This document shows positions 1 through 8,000 of a stretch of DNA of 64,000 nt, one piece after another. The DNA is taken from contig NZ_JBHUOR010000140.1 in NCBI RefSeq assembly GCF_042686175.1, positions 15,744-79,743 on the forward strand, in the 5' to 3' direction. Every line of letters starts with the position of its first letter. Within the stretch, counting starts at the first letter, position 1. The notes under the pieces were generated by a model. That model had not been told where the DNA came from. It searched no databases and worked only from the letters and a program-made list of their open reading frames with translations. This DNA comes from Kurthia populi (GTDB taxonomy: Bacteria; Bacillota; Bacilli; Bacillales_A; Planococcaceae). The position numbers and the translations under genes are program-made.

Positions 1-677
1 ACAACTTCATCAAAGAATAACTCAGACGTATCACATGAGTGTAAGCCGATTTTCTTTAAGTTTTTACCGCGTTCAAAGCCCGCAACTGTTGGGTCATCTA
101 AAATGAATAATGATGTTCCTTTTGATGCTTTCACAGATGTATCGGTCAATGCTGCGACAATAATAAAATCGCCTAGCTGACCGTTCGTAATAAACGTTTT
201 CGAGCCGCTAATACGGTATGAATCACTCGCTTCATCATATGTTGCGGTAGTTTTAATACCCTGTAGGTCACTCCCCGCACCGGGCTCTGTCATCGCAATG
301 GCCCCAACTAATTCACCTGATGCAAGCTTCGGTAAATACTGTTGTTTTTGTTCTTCTGTCCCTGAGCCTAGTACATAATGGGCCACGATATTTGAGTGAA
401 CTGATAAATTAATGGCGATAGCCGTATAGCCTAGTCGTGTCAATTCATCGATCACAAGTGATGAATAACGATACGATACGCCTGTACCACCGTATTCTTC
501 AGGGATATCGATACATAAAAGCCCCTCATCTCCTAATTTCGTCCATAAATCACGTGGTACACTGCCCGCATCTTCCCATTCTTCGTAATAAGGTGCAATA
601 TGTTTATCCGCAAATCCTTGAATCGATTTTCGGAATAATAGTAAATCATCATCTTCTTGACGTCGTTTTGTTATCAT
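1..677 (-). CDS. Acyl-CoA dehydrogenase, 3' end cut by window edge
   Basis: FAD-dependent enzyme that desaturates acyl-CoA thioesters at the alpha-beta bond, passing electrons to ETF. About 225 residues are visible from the ATG at 677. They cover the N-terminal helical domain and the start of the middle beta domain. The family signature AMTEPGAGSDLQGIK and the following KTFITNG stretch are both present. The C-terminal flavin-contacting domain lies outside the window. The start is fixed by an AAGGAGTG ribosome site ending about 8 bases upstream. A -24/-12 promoter at 713-730 points at this gene, and a sigma-54 activator is divergent, so expression is probably induced by a metabolite sensed by that activator. 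The substrate (short-chain, branched-chain or other) cannot be told from this fragment. Confidence 0.93.
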   Translation of the reverse strand, partial: MITKRRQEDDDLLLFRKSIQGFADKHIAPYYEEWEDAGSVPRDLWTKLGDEGLLCIDIPEEYGGTGVSYRYSSLVIDELTRLGYTAIAINLSVHSNIVAHYVLGSGTEEQKQQYLPKLASGELVGAIAMTEPGAGSDLQGIKTTATYDEASDSYRISGSKTFITNGQLGDFIIVAALTDTSVKASKGTSLFILDDPTVAGFERGKNLKKIGLHSCDTSELFFDEV

Positions 678-712
678 ACTTCATCACTCCTTCTATGCTT
701 GTGCTTTATATA

Positions 713-730
713 ATGCAAGAACCATGCCAA
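713..730 (-). promoter_or_regulatory. Sigma-54 (-24/-12) promoter for the acyl-CoA dehydrogenase gene
   Basis: On the minus strand the sequence reads TTGGCATGGTTCTTGCAT. The GG at 728-727 and the GC at 716-715 are separated by exactly 10 bases, as in the sigma-54 consensus (TGGCACG-N4-TTGCA), with a single deviation in the first block. Transcription would start near 703, about 26 bases before the ATG at 677. The divergent gene codes for a sigma-54 activator, which fits. Confidence 0.85.
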
Positions 731-758
731 CAAATAATGCCTGTTTTGCAACAAAAAC

Positions 759-817
759 TGTTCACTTTCGAGCACATTTTTGTAAAGTTGTTCACTTTTC
801 TGTACAATATTGTAAAG
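759..817. repeat. Two direct repeats, probable activator binding sites (enhancer)
   Basis: Two 29-base copies (759-787 and 789-817) start with TGTTCACTTT and end with TTGTAAAG, with a repeat period of 30 bases, close to three helical turns. The second copy contains the perfect 12-base palindrome TACAATATTGTA. They lie about 55 to 115 bases upstream of the predicted sigma-54 start site and directly before the activator gene. That is where an upstream activating sequence, and autoregulation, would be expected. Confidence 0.6.
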
Positions 818-834
818 AGTATGGAGGTGTACAT

Positions 835-2895
835 ATGTTTATTCGTGAATTTATGGTAGAAGATTTCCCTTTTTTAACGCGCGAGACAACTTTACAGCAA
901 GCGATTCATTTATTTTTAGAAGCACCTGCTAATATGCTACCTGTTGTTAACGAAGCACAGGAACTGATTGGCATTTTGACGCGTAACCGGCTATTGCGCG
1001 CGATTAATGAGCAATTACCGCTGTCACATCACATCGAAGCATTTGTAAAACGCGATGTTGTCTATTTAGAGGATGATGCAACAATTGAAGAGGCTAAGGA
1101 AGCGTTAATGAACAATAATGTCGGGCATGCGCCGATTTTGAATGCAGCCTATCAGCCGATTGGTTTATTGTCGACATCACAAATTTTGACAGCCTATGAT
1201 CACTTATATGAACGCCTTGAAAATCAATGGCAACTCGTTATTGAGCATTTGCCGTTTGCGCTAGCGACATTTGATTTAAATAAAACGATTTTATCGCAAA
1301 ATAAAAATGCAAAAAAACTGTATAAAGAGTTAAGTGAAGCAGAACGCGAAGCGATTTTTTCTGTTACGGATAATATGCTACGAGAGGAATTAGCGCCGAT
1401 TCGCCAAAAGCTTACACTGCCTTCTCGTACACTACTTGTGCAGTGCTTTCCACTAAAGCGTAGAGAGCAGCATATCGGCATGGTCATCGTCGTTGAGGAT
1501 TGGACGAATCTTGAAACGTTAACGAATGAATTGAAATTATCGAAAGAATGGCAAGCAAAGCTTCAGTCGATAATGGCACTTGCGTATGATGCCCTAATTT
1601 TAACGGATGAGCAAGGACGTATTACGATGGTCAATAATGGTAGTTGTGAGCTCTTTCACACAGAGCAGCAGCGATTGCTTGAGCAACCGATTCGTTCATT
1701 ACTGCCAGACCTGGATTTTGCGGGCGTTTTTGATAAAGGGCTCCACTATGTCAATACACCCGCGACAATTCAGGGAATGCAATGCCTTGTGACACTCATG
1801 CCGCTTGACACACAGCAGCAAACACTCGGCATCATTTGTAAAATTACGTATCGTGGCTTAAAGCAGCTCCAAAGCGCGCTTAAACGGGTGAACGACCTTG
1901 AAAAACAAGTAACAAAATATGAAAGTGAAATTCAATCCATTAAAGGCACGAAATATTCGTTTGCGAGTATTGCCGGCACCTCAGATGTCATTACACAGGC
2001 GATTCAAGAGGCACAAGCTGTCGCAAAAAGTCGTTCCACTGTTTTATTACGTGGTGAGAGTGGTACCGGCAAGGAATTATTTGCGCACGGTATTCACGTT
2101 GCCTCTGCACAAACAGGGCATTTTGTAGAAGTAAACTGTGCCGCCATTCCTAAAGAGTTAATGGAATCGGAGTTTTTTGGTTACGAAGACGGGGCTTTTA
2201 CGGGCGCGAAACGTGGTGGTCAAAAGGGGAAATTTGAAATTGCGCAAAATGGCACCTTATTTTTAGATGAAATTGGCGATATGTCACTCGATTTACAGGC
2301 GAAGCTCTTACGTGTCTTACAAGAAAAAGAATTCTCGCCTGTTGGTAGTGCGAAGAAAGTCATGCTGCAGACGAAAATTATCGCCGCAACAAATCGCAAT
2401 CTAGAGCAAATGATTGCAGAAGGTACTTTCCGGCAAGATTTATATTACCGTTTAAATATTATGCAGATTCAAATTCCGCCGCTTCGGGACCGTTTAGATG
2501 ATATTCCGGCTATTGTCGAAACCATTTTAAAAGGCTTAGCCGCGGATGGTTTTTATGTGCAAGGCATTATGCAAAATGCATTGTCTGCTTTAATGCAATA
2601 TACGTGGCCCGGCAATGTACGAGAGCTTCATAATGTGCTCGAGCGTGCCGCTAACTTAGCAGTGGATGGCTGGATTACACGTGAGACATTGCCGTTATTT
2701 AGCAGTGAACAGATAACTGTTGTACAGCCCCGTATTACTCACGACAAATCAATGGCATCTATCTTAGCCGATAAGGAGCGGCAACTCATTGTTGAGGCAC
2801 TTGCTCGCAATGGCGGCAACAAATCAAAAACGTGTAAAGAACTTGGCTATAGTCGCACGTGGCTTTACAATAAAATGAACGAGTATCAAATTTAA
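835..2895 (+). CDS. Sigma-54-dependent activator with CBS and PAS sensor domains
   Basis: Bacterial enhancer-binding protein of 686 residues that would use ATP to open sigma-54 promoters. The order is a CBS pair (about 1-120), one or two PAS-like domains (about 125-350), an AAA+ domain (about 375-610) and a Fis-type helix-turn-helix at the C-terminus. The Walker A motif GESGTGKE lies near residue 406. The sigma-54 contact loop GAFTGA near 453 is intact, so it should be an active activator. I place the start at ATG 835 because a GGAGGTG site precedes it; the frame stays open upstream to 724 but without a ribosome site. It is divergent from an acyl-CoA dehydrogenase with a sigma-54 promoter, its likely target. 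CBS pairs often bind adenine nucleotides; the ligand here is unknown. Confidence 0.92.
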   Translation: MFIREFMVEDFPFLTRETTLQQAIHLFLEAPANMLPVVNEAQELIGILTRNRLLRAINEQLPLSHHIEAFVKRDVVYLEDDATIEEAKEALMNNNVGHAPILNAAYQPIGLLSTSQILTAYDHLYERLENQWQLVIEHLPFALATFDLNKTILSQNKNAKKLYKELSEAEREAIFSVTDNMLREELAPIRQKLTLPSRTLLVQCFPLKRREQHIGMVIVVEDWTNLETLTNELKLSKEWQAKLQSIMALAYDALILTDEQGRITMVNNGSCELFHTEQQRLLEQPIRSLLPDLDFAGVFDKGLHYVNTPATIQGMQCLVTLMPLDTQQQTLGIICKITYRGLKQLQSALKRVNDLEKQVTKYESEIQSIKGTKYSFASIAGTSDVITQAIQEAQAVAKSRSTVLLRGESGTGKELFAHGIHVASAQTGHFVEVNCAAIPKELMESEFFGYEDGAFTGAKRGGQKGKFEIAQNGTLFLDEIGDMSLDLQAKLLRVLQEKEFSPVGSAKKVMLQTKIIAATNRNLEQMIAEGTFRQDLYYRLNIMQIQIPPLRDRLDDIPAIVETILKGLAADGFYVQGIMQNALSALMQYTWPGNVRELHNVLERAANLAVDGWITRETLPLFSSEQITVVQPRITHDKSMASILADKERQLIVEALARNGGNKSKTCKELGYSRTWLYNKMNEYQI

Positions 2896-2898
2896 TAT

Positions 2899-2935
2899 AA
2901 AAAAGCGCCCTGCCTTGCTTAGGACGCTTTTTTTG
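2899..2935. terminator. Bidirectional terminator
   Basis: Hairpin with AAAAGCGcCCT (2901-2911) pairing AGGaCGCTTTT (2921-2931), with a T run on the plus side. It ends the sigma-54 activator gene and overlaps the stop of the convergent small membrane protein gene. Confidence 0.7.
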
Positions 2936-3119
2936 TTGCAAATTTTGGCTGAGAAGATGGATTCGACTTTTCTTCTTTATGATATTGAATAGCGGAATGT
3001 TTTAAATAGATCATCGCACGTTCTAAATCTTTTGCTTGTTGGCGTTGGTAAAGCCACATAAAAAGAAATGGGAAAATAGCAAAAATCACTATCGCTGAAA
3101 TCATAATTGTTAATGTCAC
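2919..3119 (-). CDS. Small single-pass membrane protein, unknown function
   Basis: Sixty-six residues: a hydrophobic segment (about residues 3-24) followed by a basic, polar tail rich in Q, K and S. I choose the GTG at 3119 as start because AAGGAGG sits 8 bases before it. An in-frame ATG at 3143 exists but has no ribosome site, and the Shine-Dalgarno would then lie inside the coding sequence. I recognise no family. Its stop codon lies in the terminator of the convergent gene. Confidence 0.6.
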   Translation of the reverse strand: MTLTIMISAIVIFAIFPFLFMWLYQRQQAKDLERAMIYLKHSAIQYHKEEKSNPSSQPKFATKKAS

Positions 3120-3264
3120 CTTAATCTCCTCCTTCGAATTCATAACTTACTATTTAAATTTCCTCTTTTTTTCGATAAATAAACTAAAATATCTAAAAAT
3201 TACGACTTTTATTACGCATATGTAACAAATATAACGCTTCATGACATTTTTCTGTGCCTTCAAA

Positions 3265-3303
3265 CATAAAAAAACAGAAATCAGCGAACGACTTCTGTTC
3301 TTT
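3265..3303 (-). terminator. Rho-independent terminator
   Basis: On the minus strand AACAGAAGT pairs with ATTTCTGTT around a 9-base loop, then a run of T. It lies just after the stop of the membrane protein gene at 3309. Confidence 0.75.
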
Positions 3304-3308
3304 CATAC

Positions 3309-3566
3309 TTATATTTCTGCTAAAATCATCATGATAATCGTACCAATTGCAATGAAAGCAGTCATTGCTTTCCAAGGTTTTACCCGTTGTTGCCCAAATA
3401 AAAATGGTAATGCAAATAAACCGATTAGTGCGCCAAACATCAATGCGCCAACAAAATGCACGCCCCAGTTAAGTGGTGCTAATAATTCTGTCATAACCGG
3501 TACCCATAACCATGCCGTAACGCCCCATACGATTACTGTGATGACTCCAATAAGTAGCTGTTTCAT
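3309..3566 (-). CDS. Small integral membrane protein, unknown function
   Basis: Eighty-five residues with three hydrophobic segments (about 4-21, 29-50 and 64-83) and few charges, so almost certainly membrane embedded. I take the ATG at 3566 over the one at 3572 because AGGAG lies 7 bases before the former and only one base before the latter. No family was recognised. It is monocistronic, bounded by a terminator on each side. Confidence 0.65.
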   Translation of the reverse strand: MKQLLIGVITVIVWGVTAWLWVPVMTELLAPLNWGVHFVGALMFGALIGLFALPFLFGQQRVKPWKAMTAFIAIGTIIMMILAEI

Positions 3567-3585
3567 TGTCATGCTCCTTTATTAT

Positions 3586-3627
3586 GTAATAATAAAAAAT
3601 CCTCTACGACTATTATACGTAGAGGAA
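3586..3627 (-). terminator. Rho-independent terminator of the tyrosine phosphatase gene
   Basis: CCTCTACG (3601-3608) and CGTAGAGG (3618-3625) form a perfect 8-bp stem, followed on the minus strand by a T-rich run. Confidence 0.85.
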
Positions 3628-3633
3628 GGTCCT

Positions 3634-4377
3634 TTATTTTGTATAAAAGTGTCGAATCTCGGAAATTTGTGCCGCATTTAGCTGATGCTCTGCTAGGAAA
3701 TACGCTTCGTATGTACCATACCGCGCTTTGATGGTGTCAAATACACGTGTTAAAAAGAGCGAATCACAACCTGCAAGTGCTTTTAATGTGGGATGATCAC
3801 CTAGATGATTCATCGCAAATACATACCAGCGCGGTGGATGCTCTTCAATATAGGCATTCGTTAATAAATACTCCTCCATAATTTTTTCTTCACTAACACC
3901 TAATAGTAAATAAATCAGCGCCGCGCCGACGCCTGTTCGGTCCTTACCAGCTGAGCAGTGATGTAGGAGCGGGACATTCTTAGCAGCTACTTGTTGAAGT
4001 AATACACGATATACTTCATTATCAAATGGTAATTCCGCATAAAAATCAGCAAATAAGTCCGGTGTGATTTTTTCAAGTACCGCTTGATTTGAAAAAACTT
4101 CTTCCATCGACATACGTTTCATCGCGTCTGTTGTATCCTTTCTTGCGGGAATACGGGTCATCTTAACACCAGGTAGAATAGGCGATGGTTGTTTTTCTGC
4201 TTCGACATCATCGCGGTAATCAATCACCGTTTTGATGTTCATAGTTTGTAATGTCGCAATATCCGTAGCTGTTGCATCAGCTAATGCACCGCAGCGAAAT
4301 AACAGGCCTTCCTTTACAACATGGCCATCTATCGTTTGTACGCCACCCATATCTCTAAAATTTGATAATTGTTCCAT
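3634..4377 (-). CDS. Tyrosine/serine protein phosphatase (Y_phosphatase3 type)
   Basis: Cytoplasmic dual-specificity-like phosphatase of 247 residues. The P-loop HCSAGKDRTG has its nucleophilic Cys at residue 141 and Arg in the last turn, as in the family of Listeria LipA and mycobacterial PtpB-like enzymes. The N-terminal NFRDMGG motif is the usual hallmark of this family. ATG 4377 is preferred because AGGAGG stands 8 bases upstream; a GTG at 4386 overlaps that ribosome site. The gene is alone between two terminators. Substrates cannot be inferred; phosphoinositides or phosphotyrosine proteins are both known for relatives. Confidence 0.88.
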   Translation of the reverse strand: MEQLSNFRDMGGVQTIDGHVVKEGLLFRCGALADATATDIATLQTMNIKTVIDYRDDVEAEKQPSPILPGVKMTRIPARKDTTDAMKRMSMEEVFSNQAVLEKITPDLFADFYAELPFDNEVYRVLLQQVAAKNVPLLHHCSAGKDRTGVGAALIYLLLGVSEEKIMEEYLLTNAYIEEHPPRWYVFAMNHLGDHPTLKALAGCDSLFLTRVFDTIKARYGTYEAYFLAEHQLNAAQISEIRHFYTK

Positions 4378-4423
4378 TTTTAACACCTCCTATGTCATTT
4401 ATGTCATAAATATTTTAAAAATG

Positions 4424-4456
4424 CAAAAAAAAGGCTAACCAATTGTTAGCCTTTTT
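4424..4456 (-). terminator. Terminator of the receiver gene
   Basis: AAGGCTAAC (4431-4439) pairs perfectly with GTTAGCCTT (4445-4453); a run of nine T follows on the minus strand. The stop codon of the receiver gene is inside the hairpin. Confidence 0.85.
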
Positions 4457-4838
4457 GATTATATAATGCCGTAAACCCTTCTAATAAGCGCTTTTCAAAA
4501 TGTGCTGTTTGTTCTTGAAGTAGCATTTGATAGCTTTTCACAACCGTATCATCTACTGTAGCAAGCGTTGTCGCAGATGTAGATAATAAAACAATTTCAG
4601 CCTGCGGATCACGTTGTCGAATTTCTTCAGCAAGTGCAAAACCCTCATTGTTTTCTAAATCTACACTTATGTAATAGACCTCTGCACGGTGTAATGTTAA
4701 AAACTGTTGTACAGATGTATGTTTTCTTGTCGTTAAAACGAATTCTACTTTCCAATCTGAAGTTTTCGCCAGACGCTCTAATGAGTTATGTACAAAATTA
4801 ATTGTTGAATAGTTGTCGTCACAAATAACGATACGCAT
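4446..4838 (-). CDS. Stand-alone AgrA/LytR-like receiver domain
   Basis: This 130-residue protein looks like only the receiver half of an AgrA-type response regulator. It starts with the acidic pair ICDDN (residues 5-9), has the candidate phosphoacceptor D60 in YISVDLEN and the family stretch GFALAEEIRQRDP, then ends where a LytTR DNA-binding domain would normally begin. The conserved Lys may be K101. No histidine kinase is nearby. It may act by protein-protein contact or as a phosphate sink; a degraded full-length regulator is the alternative, although the frame is clean and ends in a strong terminator. Confidence 0.7.
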   Translation of the reverse strand: MRIVICDDNYSTINFVHNSLERLAKTSDWKVEFVLTTRKHTSVQQFLTLHRAEVYYISVDLENNEGFALAEEIRQRDPQAEIVLLSTSATTLATVDDTVVKSYQMLLQEQTAHFEKRLLEGFTALYNQKG

Positions 4839-5023
4839 GTTAAATTCCTCCTACGTAACCTTTTAGCATTAGTTAATAATAGCATAAAAATATCAATAAT
4901 ATCTTACTTAAAAGCATCAATTTATTACAAATATGATAAATTGATTACTTAATATATCAAACGAAGTACTTTGTATCTATTTTTATCATATACATTTTTA
5001 TTAAAAAAACAAATATATTATAC

Positions 5024-5073
5024 TAAAAAAAGAAGAGATTATCCTAACATAGAACAATCTCTTCTTTTTTTTA
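5024..5073 (-). terminator. Terminator of the large secreted phosphoesterase gene
   Basis: AAGAAGAGATT (5030-5040) pairs with AATCTCTTCTT (5056-5066), with a T/A-rich tail on both sides. Confidence 0.8.
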
Positions 5074-5087
5074 CTATTATTTAGTTG

Positions 5088-8000
5088 TTAATGGATACGA
5101 ATCGAGCGTATGTTTGAATAGCTACTATAATATTTCTTGCCATTTTCTGTACGATAGCTACGCACTTTATACGTGTAGGTATTGCCCTTTTTCACAGTTT
5201 TGTCTGTGAATTTTACTGTTTTCGTATCAAGTGTTTTGATTTTTTTAAATAGCCCATCATTAGTTGAGCGATAGACAACATATTTTTCGGCACCAGTTAC
5301 TTTTTTATAACTTCCTGAAACTGTCAATCCTTTTTTCGTTAATGCAGCTAGGGTCGATGTTGCCGGGCGTGGCTTCACCGCAAACGCCGATGATAATTCA
5401 CTTTTTAGTACAATTCCATTTATTTCTGTTAATGCACGTATTTTATAATAATACGTCGTACCTGTCGCTAATTTCTTATCCGTTATTGCGGTTGCAGTTG
5501 TTGTCGCAACCTTTTCATACTCGCCATCTTTCTTTAATGCGCGGTATACTTCATATTTAGTTGCCCCATCCGAAGCTTCCCAAGATAATTTTGCACTATT
5601 ATACGTAATTTTTGTTACTTGAAGTGTCGGTTGTGGAGGCGCGGTTACAAATTTCGCATAGACTGTTTTATCCTCCGAGAATTTTTCATTACGACTCACT
5701 TTTGTCGTAAATGCCGCATCATTATATAATCCCTCTAACACCGCATTTTCTTGCTTCGGCAGTGGAATTTCATACCCTGATTCTGCTTTTTGGCTCGCAA
5801 TCACCTGTCCATCTGCCGTTTTAACGGTAATATTTTTTGCATAATCGGTCGTATCTGAACCAGTACCTGTCGTGAAGTTCCAAACAGGTGAGCGTTTTTC
5901 GCCTCCAAATTCATCCGTTACTTTGACATACCAACTATAGTTGGTGTTTGACTGCAGTCCACGCCAGCGCGCTTGTACCGTTTCACCATCTGCTACATCA
6001 TATAATTTATTGATTGGCTCATTTGTATACACATTGAAATAAATCGAATCTGTTGCGACCATCTTTTCTCTTGGTGCAATATCGATTGCCATTTCAAATT
6101 GATCTTTTTCTGGATAATCTTCTGGGTCATAGTAATTGTTTTTATTTAAATATGGTGAATAAGTTTCTACGTTGATTTTATTACTAATCGGATTAACCTT
6201 TAGTAGACGCAAGAAGCCTTGACCACCTTCAGCGCCACTTTGATAATCCATTAATAATTGATGTACTTTACGGTCTGTTCGGCCATCGCCGTCATCATCA
6301 ATCGGACTAATTAATATTTCCGCATCGGATAAGTGACCCGACAATACAGCCAAGACATTTTTATTCGGTTTTACGACCTTATCGAATAAATAATTTCCTG
6401 TATCTGTTCGCTTGCCATCAGTACCTAAATATTCATGGAAGTTTAAAATCGCTTTGCGCTCTGGGTATTTCTTCAGCACGCTATTCATCCAAGCAACTTC
6501 CTCTTCACCAATTTCCCAGCCCATATACATCATGATATAGCTTGTTCCTTTTTCACTAATCAAATCATAATGTCCACGGTTATTTTTATAAGAACCACCG
6601 TAATAATTTTTATTTACAAAGCGAGATTCCCCAAAATACTTATTATAATTTGTATAATCCGATTCTTTATGTGTCACACTCATAACATCATGATTCCCTG
6701 CTAATACACCGTAAGGTACGCCTGCTGTATCAAGTGTCTGCATTGCTGCATCAGCTACTTTCCATTGTTTAGCACTATCATAGGTATCTACTAAATCCCC
6801 CGTATGGAAAACATATTTAATGTTTAATGGATTTGCTTGCTGTGCCACCCATTCCGTCATGCGCTTATAAATAGCTGGATAACTTTTTGAATAGTACTGT
6901 GTATCACTCATCCATACAAATGAATAATCAAATTGATTTGTGCTCGCAATTTCATCTTGTACCATCACTTGCACTTCGTTATAGCGTGTATATTGTGTCC
7001 CTTTTACAACCGTATTTAATTTAAAATTCTTTTCGTTTTCAGCGATTTTCCAAATTTTCGCTTCCCATTTGGCGCGGTCATAATTCCATATATACATCGT
7101 TACTTTTCGACCAACGAGTGATTTCCCTTCCCAGTTCACTTCTATTTCATCTTCTGCTGTAACATTAGCATCTAAATTTAATTTAAAGCGATGATATGGG
7201 AATTTCTCGATACTTTTTGTCGTCACATAATTCCCATCTGTTGCTGCAACCGCTTCTTTATCATATACTTCGACCTCACCTAATGATGCAAGCTCATCTG
7301 GCGGCTCTTTTTCGGCATTATTTTCGACCACAGTCACATTATTGTTAGTGGCCTCATAGGAGTAGCCGCGATTAAAGGCAACATCGACATTATCATTTGT
7401 TGGATCACTTACTTTCACATTTAATAACGGTGCTGTATTTTCTGTTGTGCTATTTATTGTTGGACCGACTAATAGTGGTTCATACGGCATTTCTTCTTTT
7501 GTCGTAAACTTCACGGTTTTGCTTGCGCTATTGCCTAAGCGATCTGTTGCTTGGAAAACAATCGTATGCTCCCCCGCACTCAAAGCAGCACTCGATGTAT
7601 CATATGGTAACTCAATCGGCTCGCCGTCTAGTGTTGCAGTTGCACCATCTGTCGCATTGGCATCAATAATCTCGGCATTAATTGTGAATGCACCTTTATA
7701 CGTTTCTTTATTCGCAATCGAGCTATTAATCGTTGGCGCTGTATTATCAACAATGACTTTAGCTGTCTTTTTTGACTTGCCATTTTTCGAAACAATCGTA
7801 TGCTCACCATCTTTTAGCGTCGTTGTATCTAGCTGATACGTTTTCGCATTATATGCATTATCTGGAATTTCAAAAATCGGTTCAATAAAAGTTGGTGTAT
7901 TCCCCGCATCTCCAATTTCAATAATTTTTGTCGGGTCCATATAATTTTTCGGATACAATGTCGTACCATCATTTAAAACAAGGCGCATATTTCGAACGAG

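Noticed and set aside
731..760. Possible plus-strand sigma-54 promoter for the activator gene (TGCCTGTTTTGCA)
   Set aside because: The -24 block is poor; the match is far weaker than the minus-strand one.
724..834. 37-codon N-terminal extension of the sigma-54 activator
   Set aside because: Crosses the enhancer repeats, lacks a ribosome site, and the ATG at 835 has a strong one.
437..859. 140-codon plus-strand frame before the sigma-54 activator
   Set aside because: Covers the acyl-CoA dehydrogenase antisense and the regulatory gap; no ribosome site.
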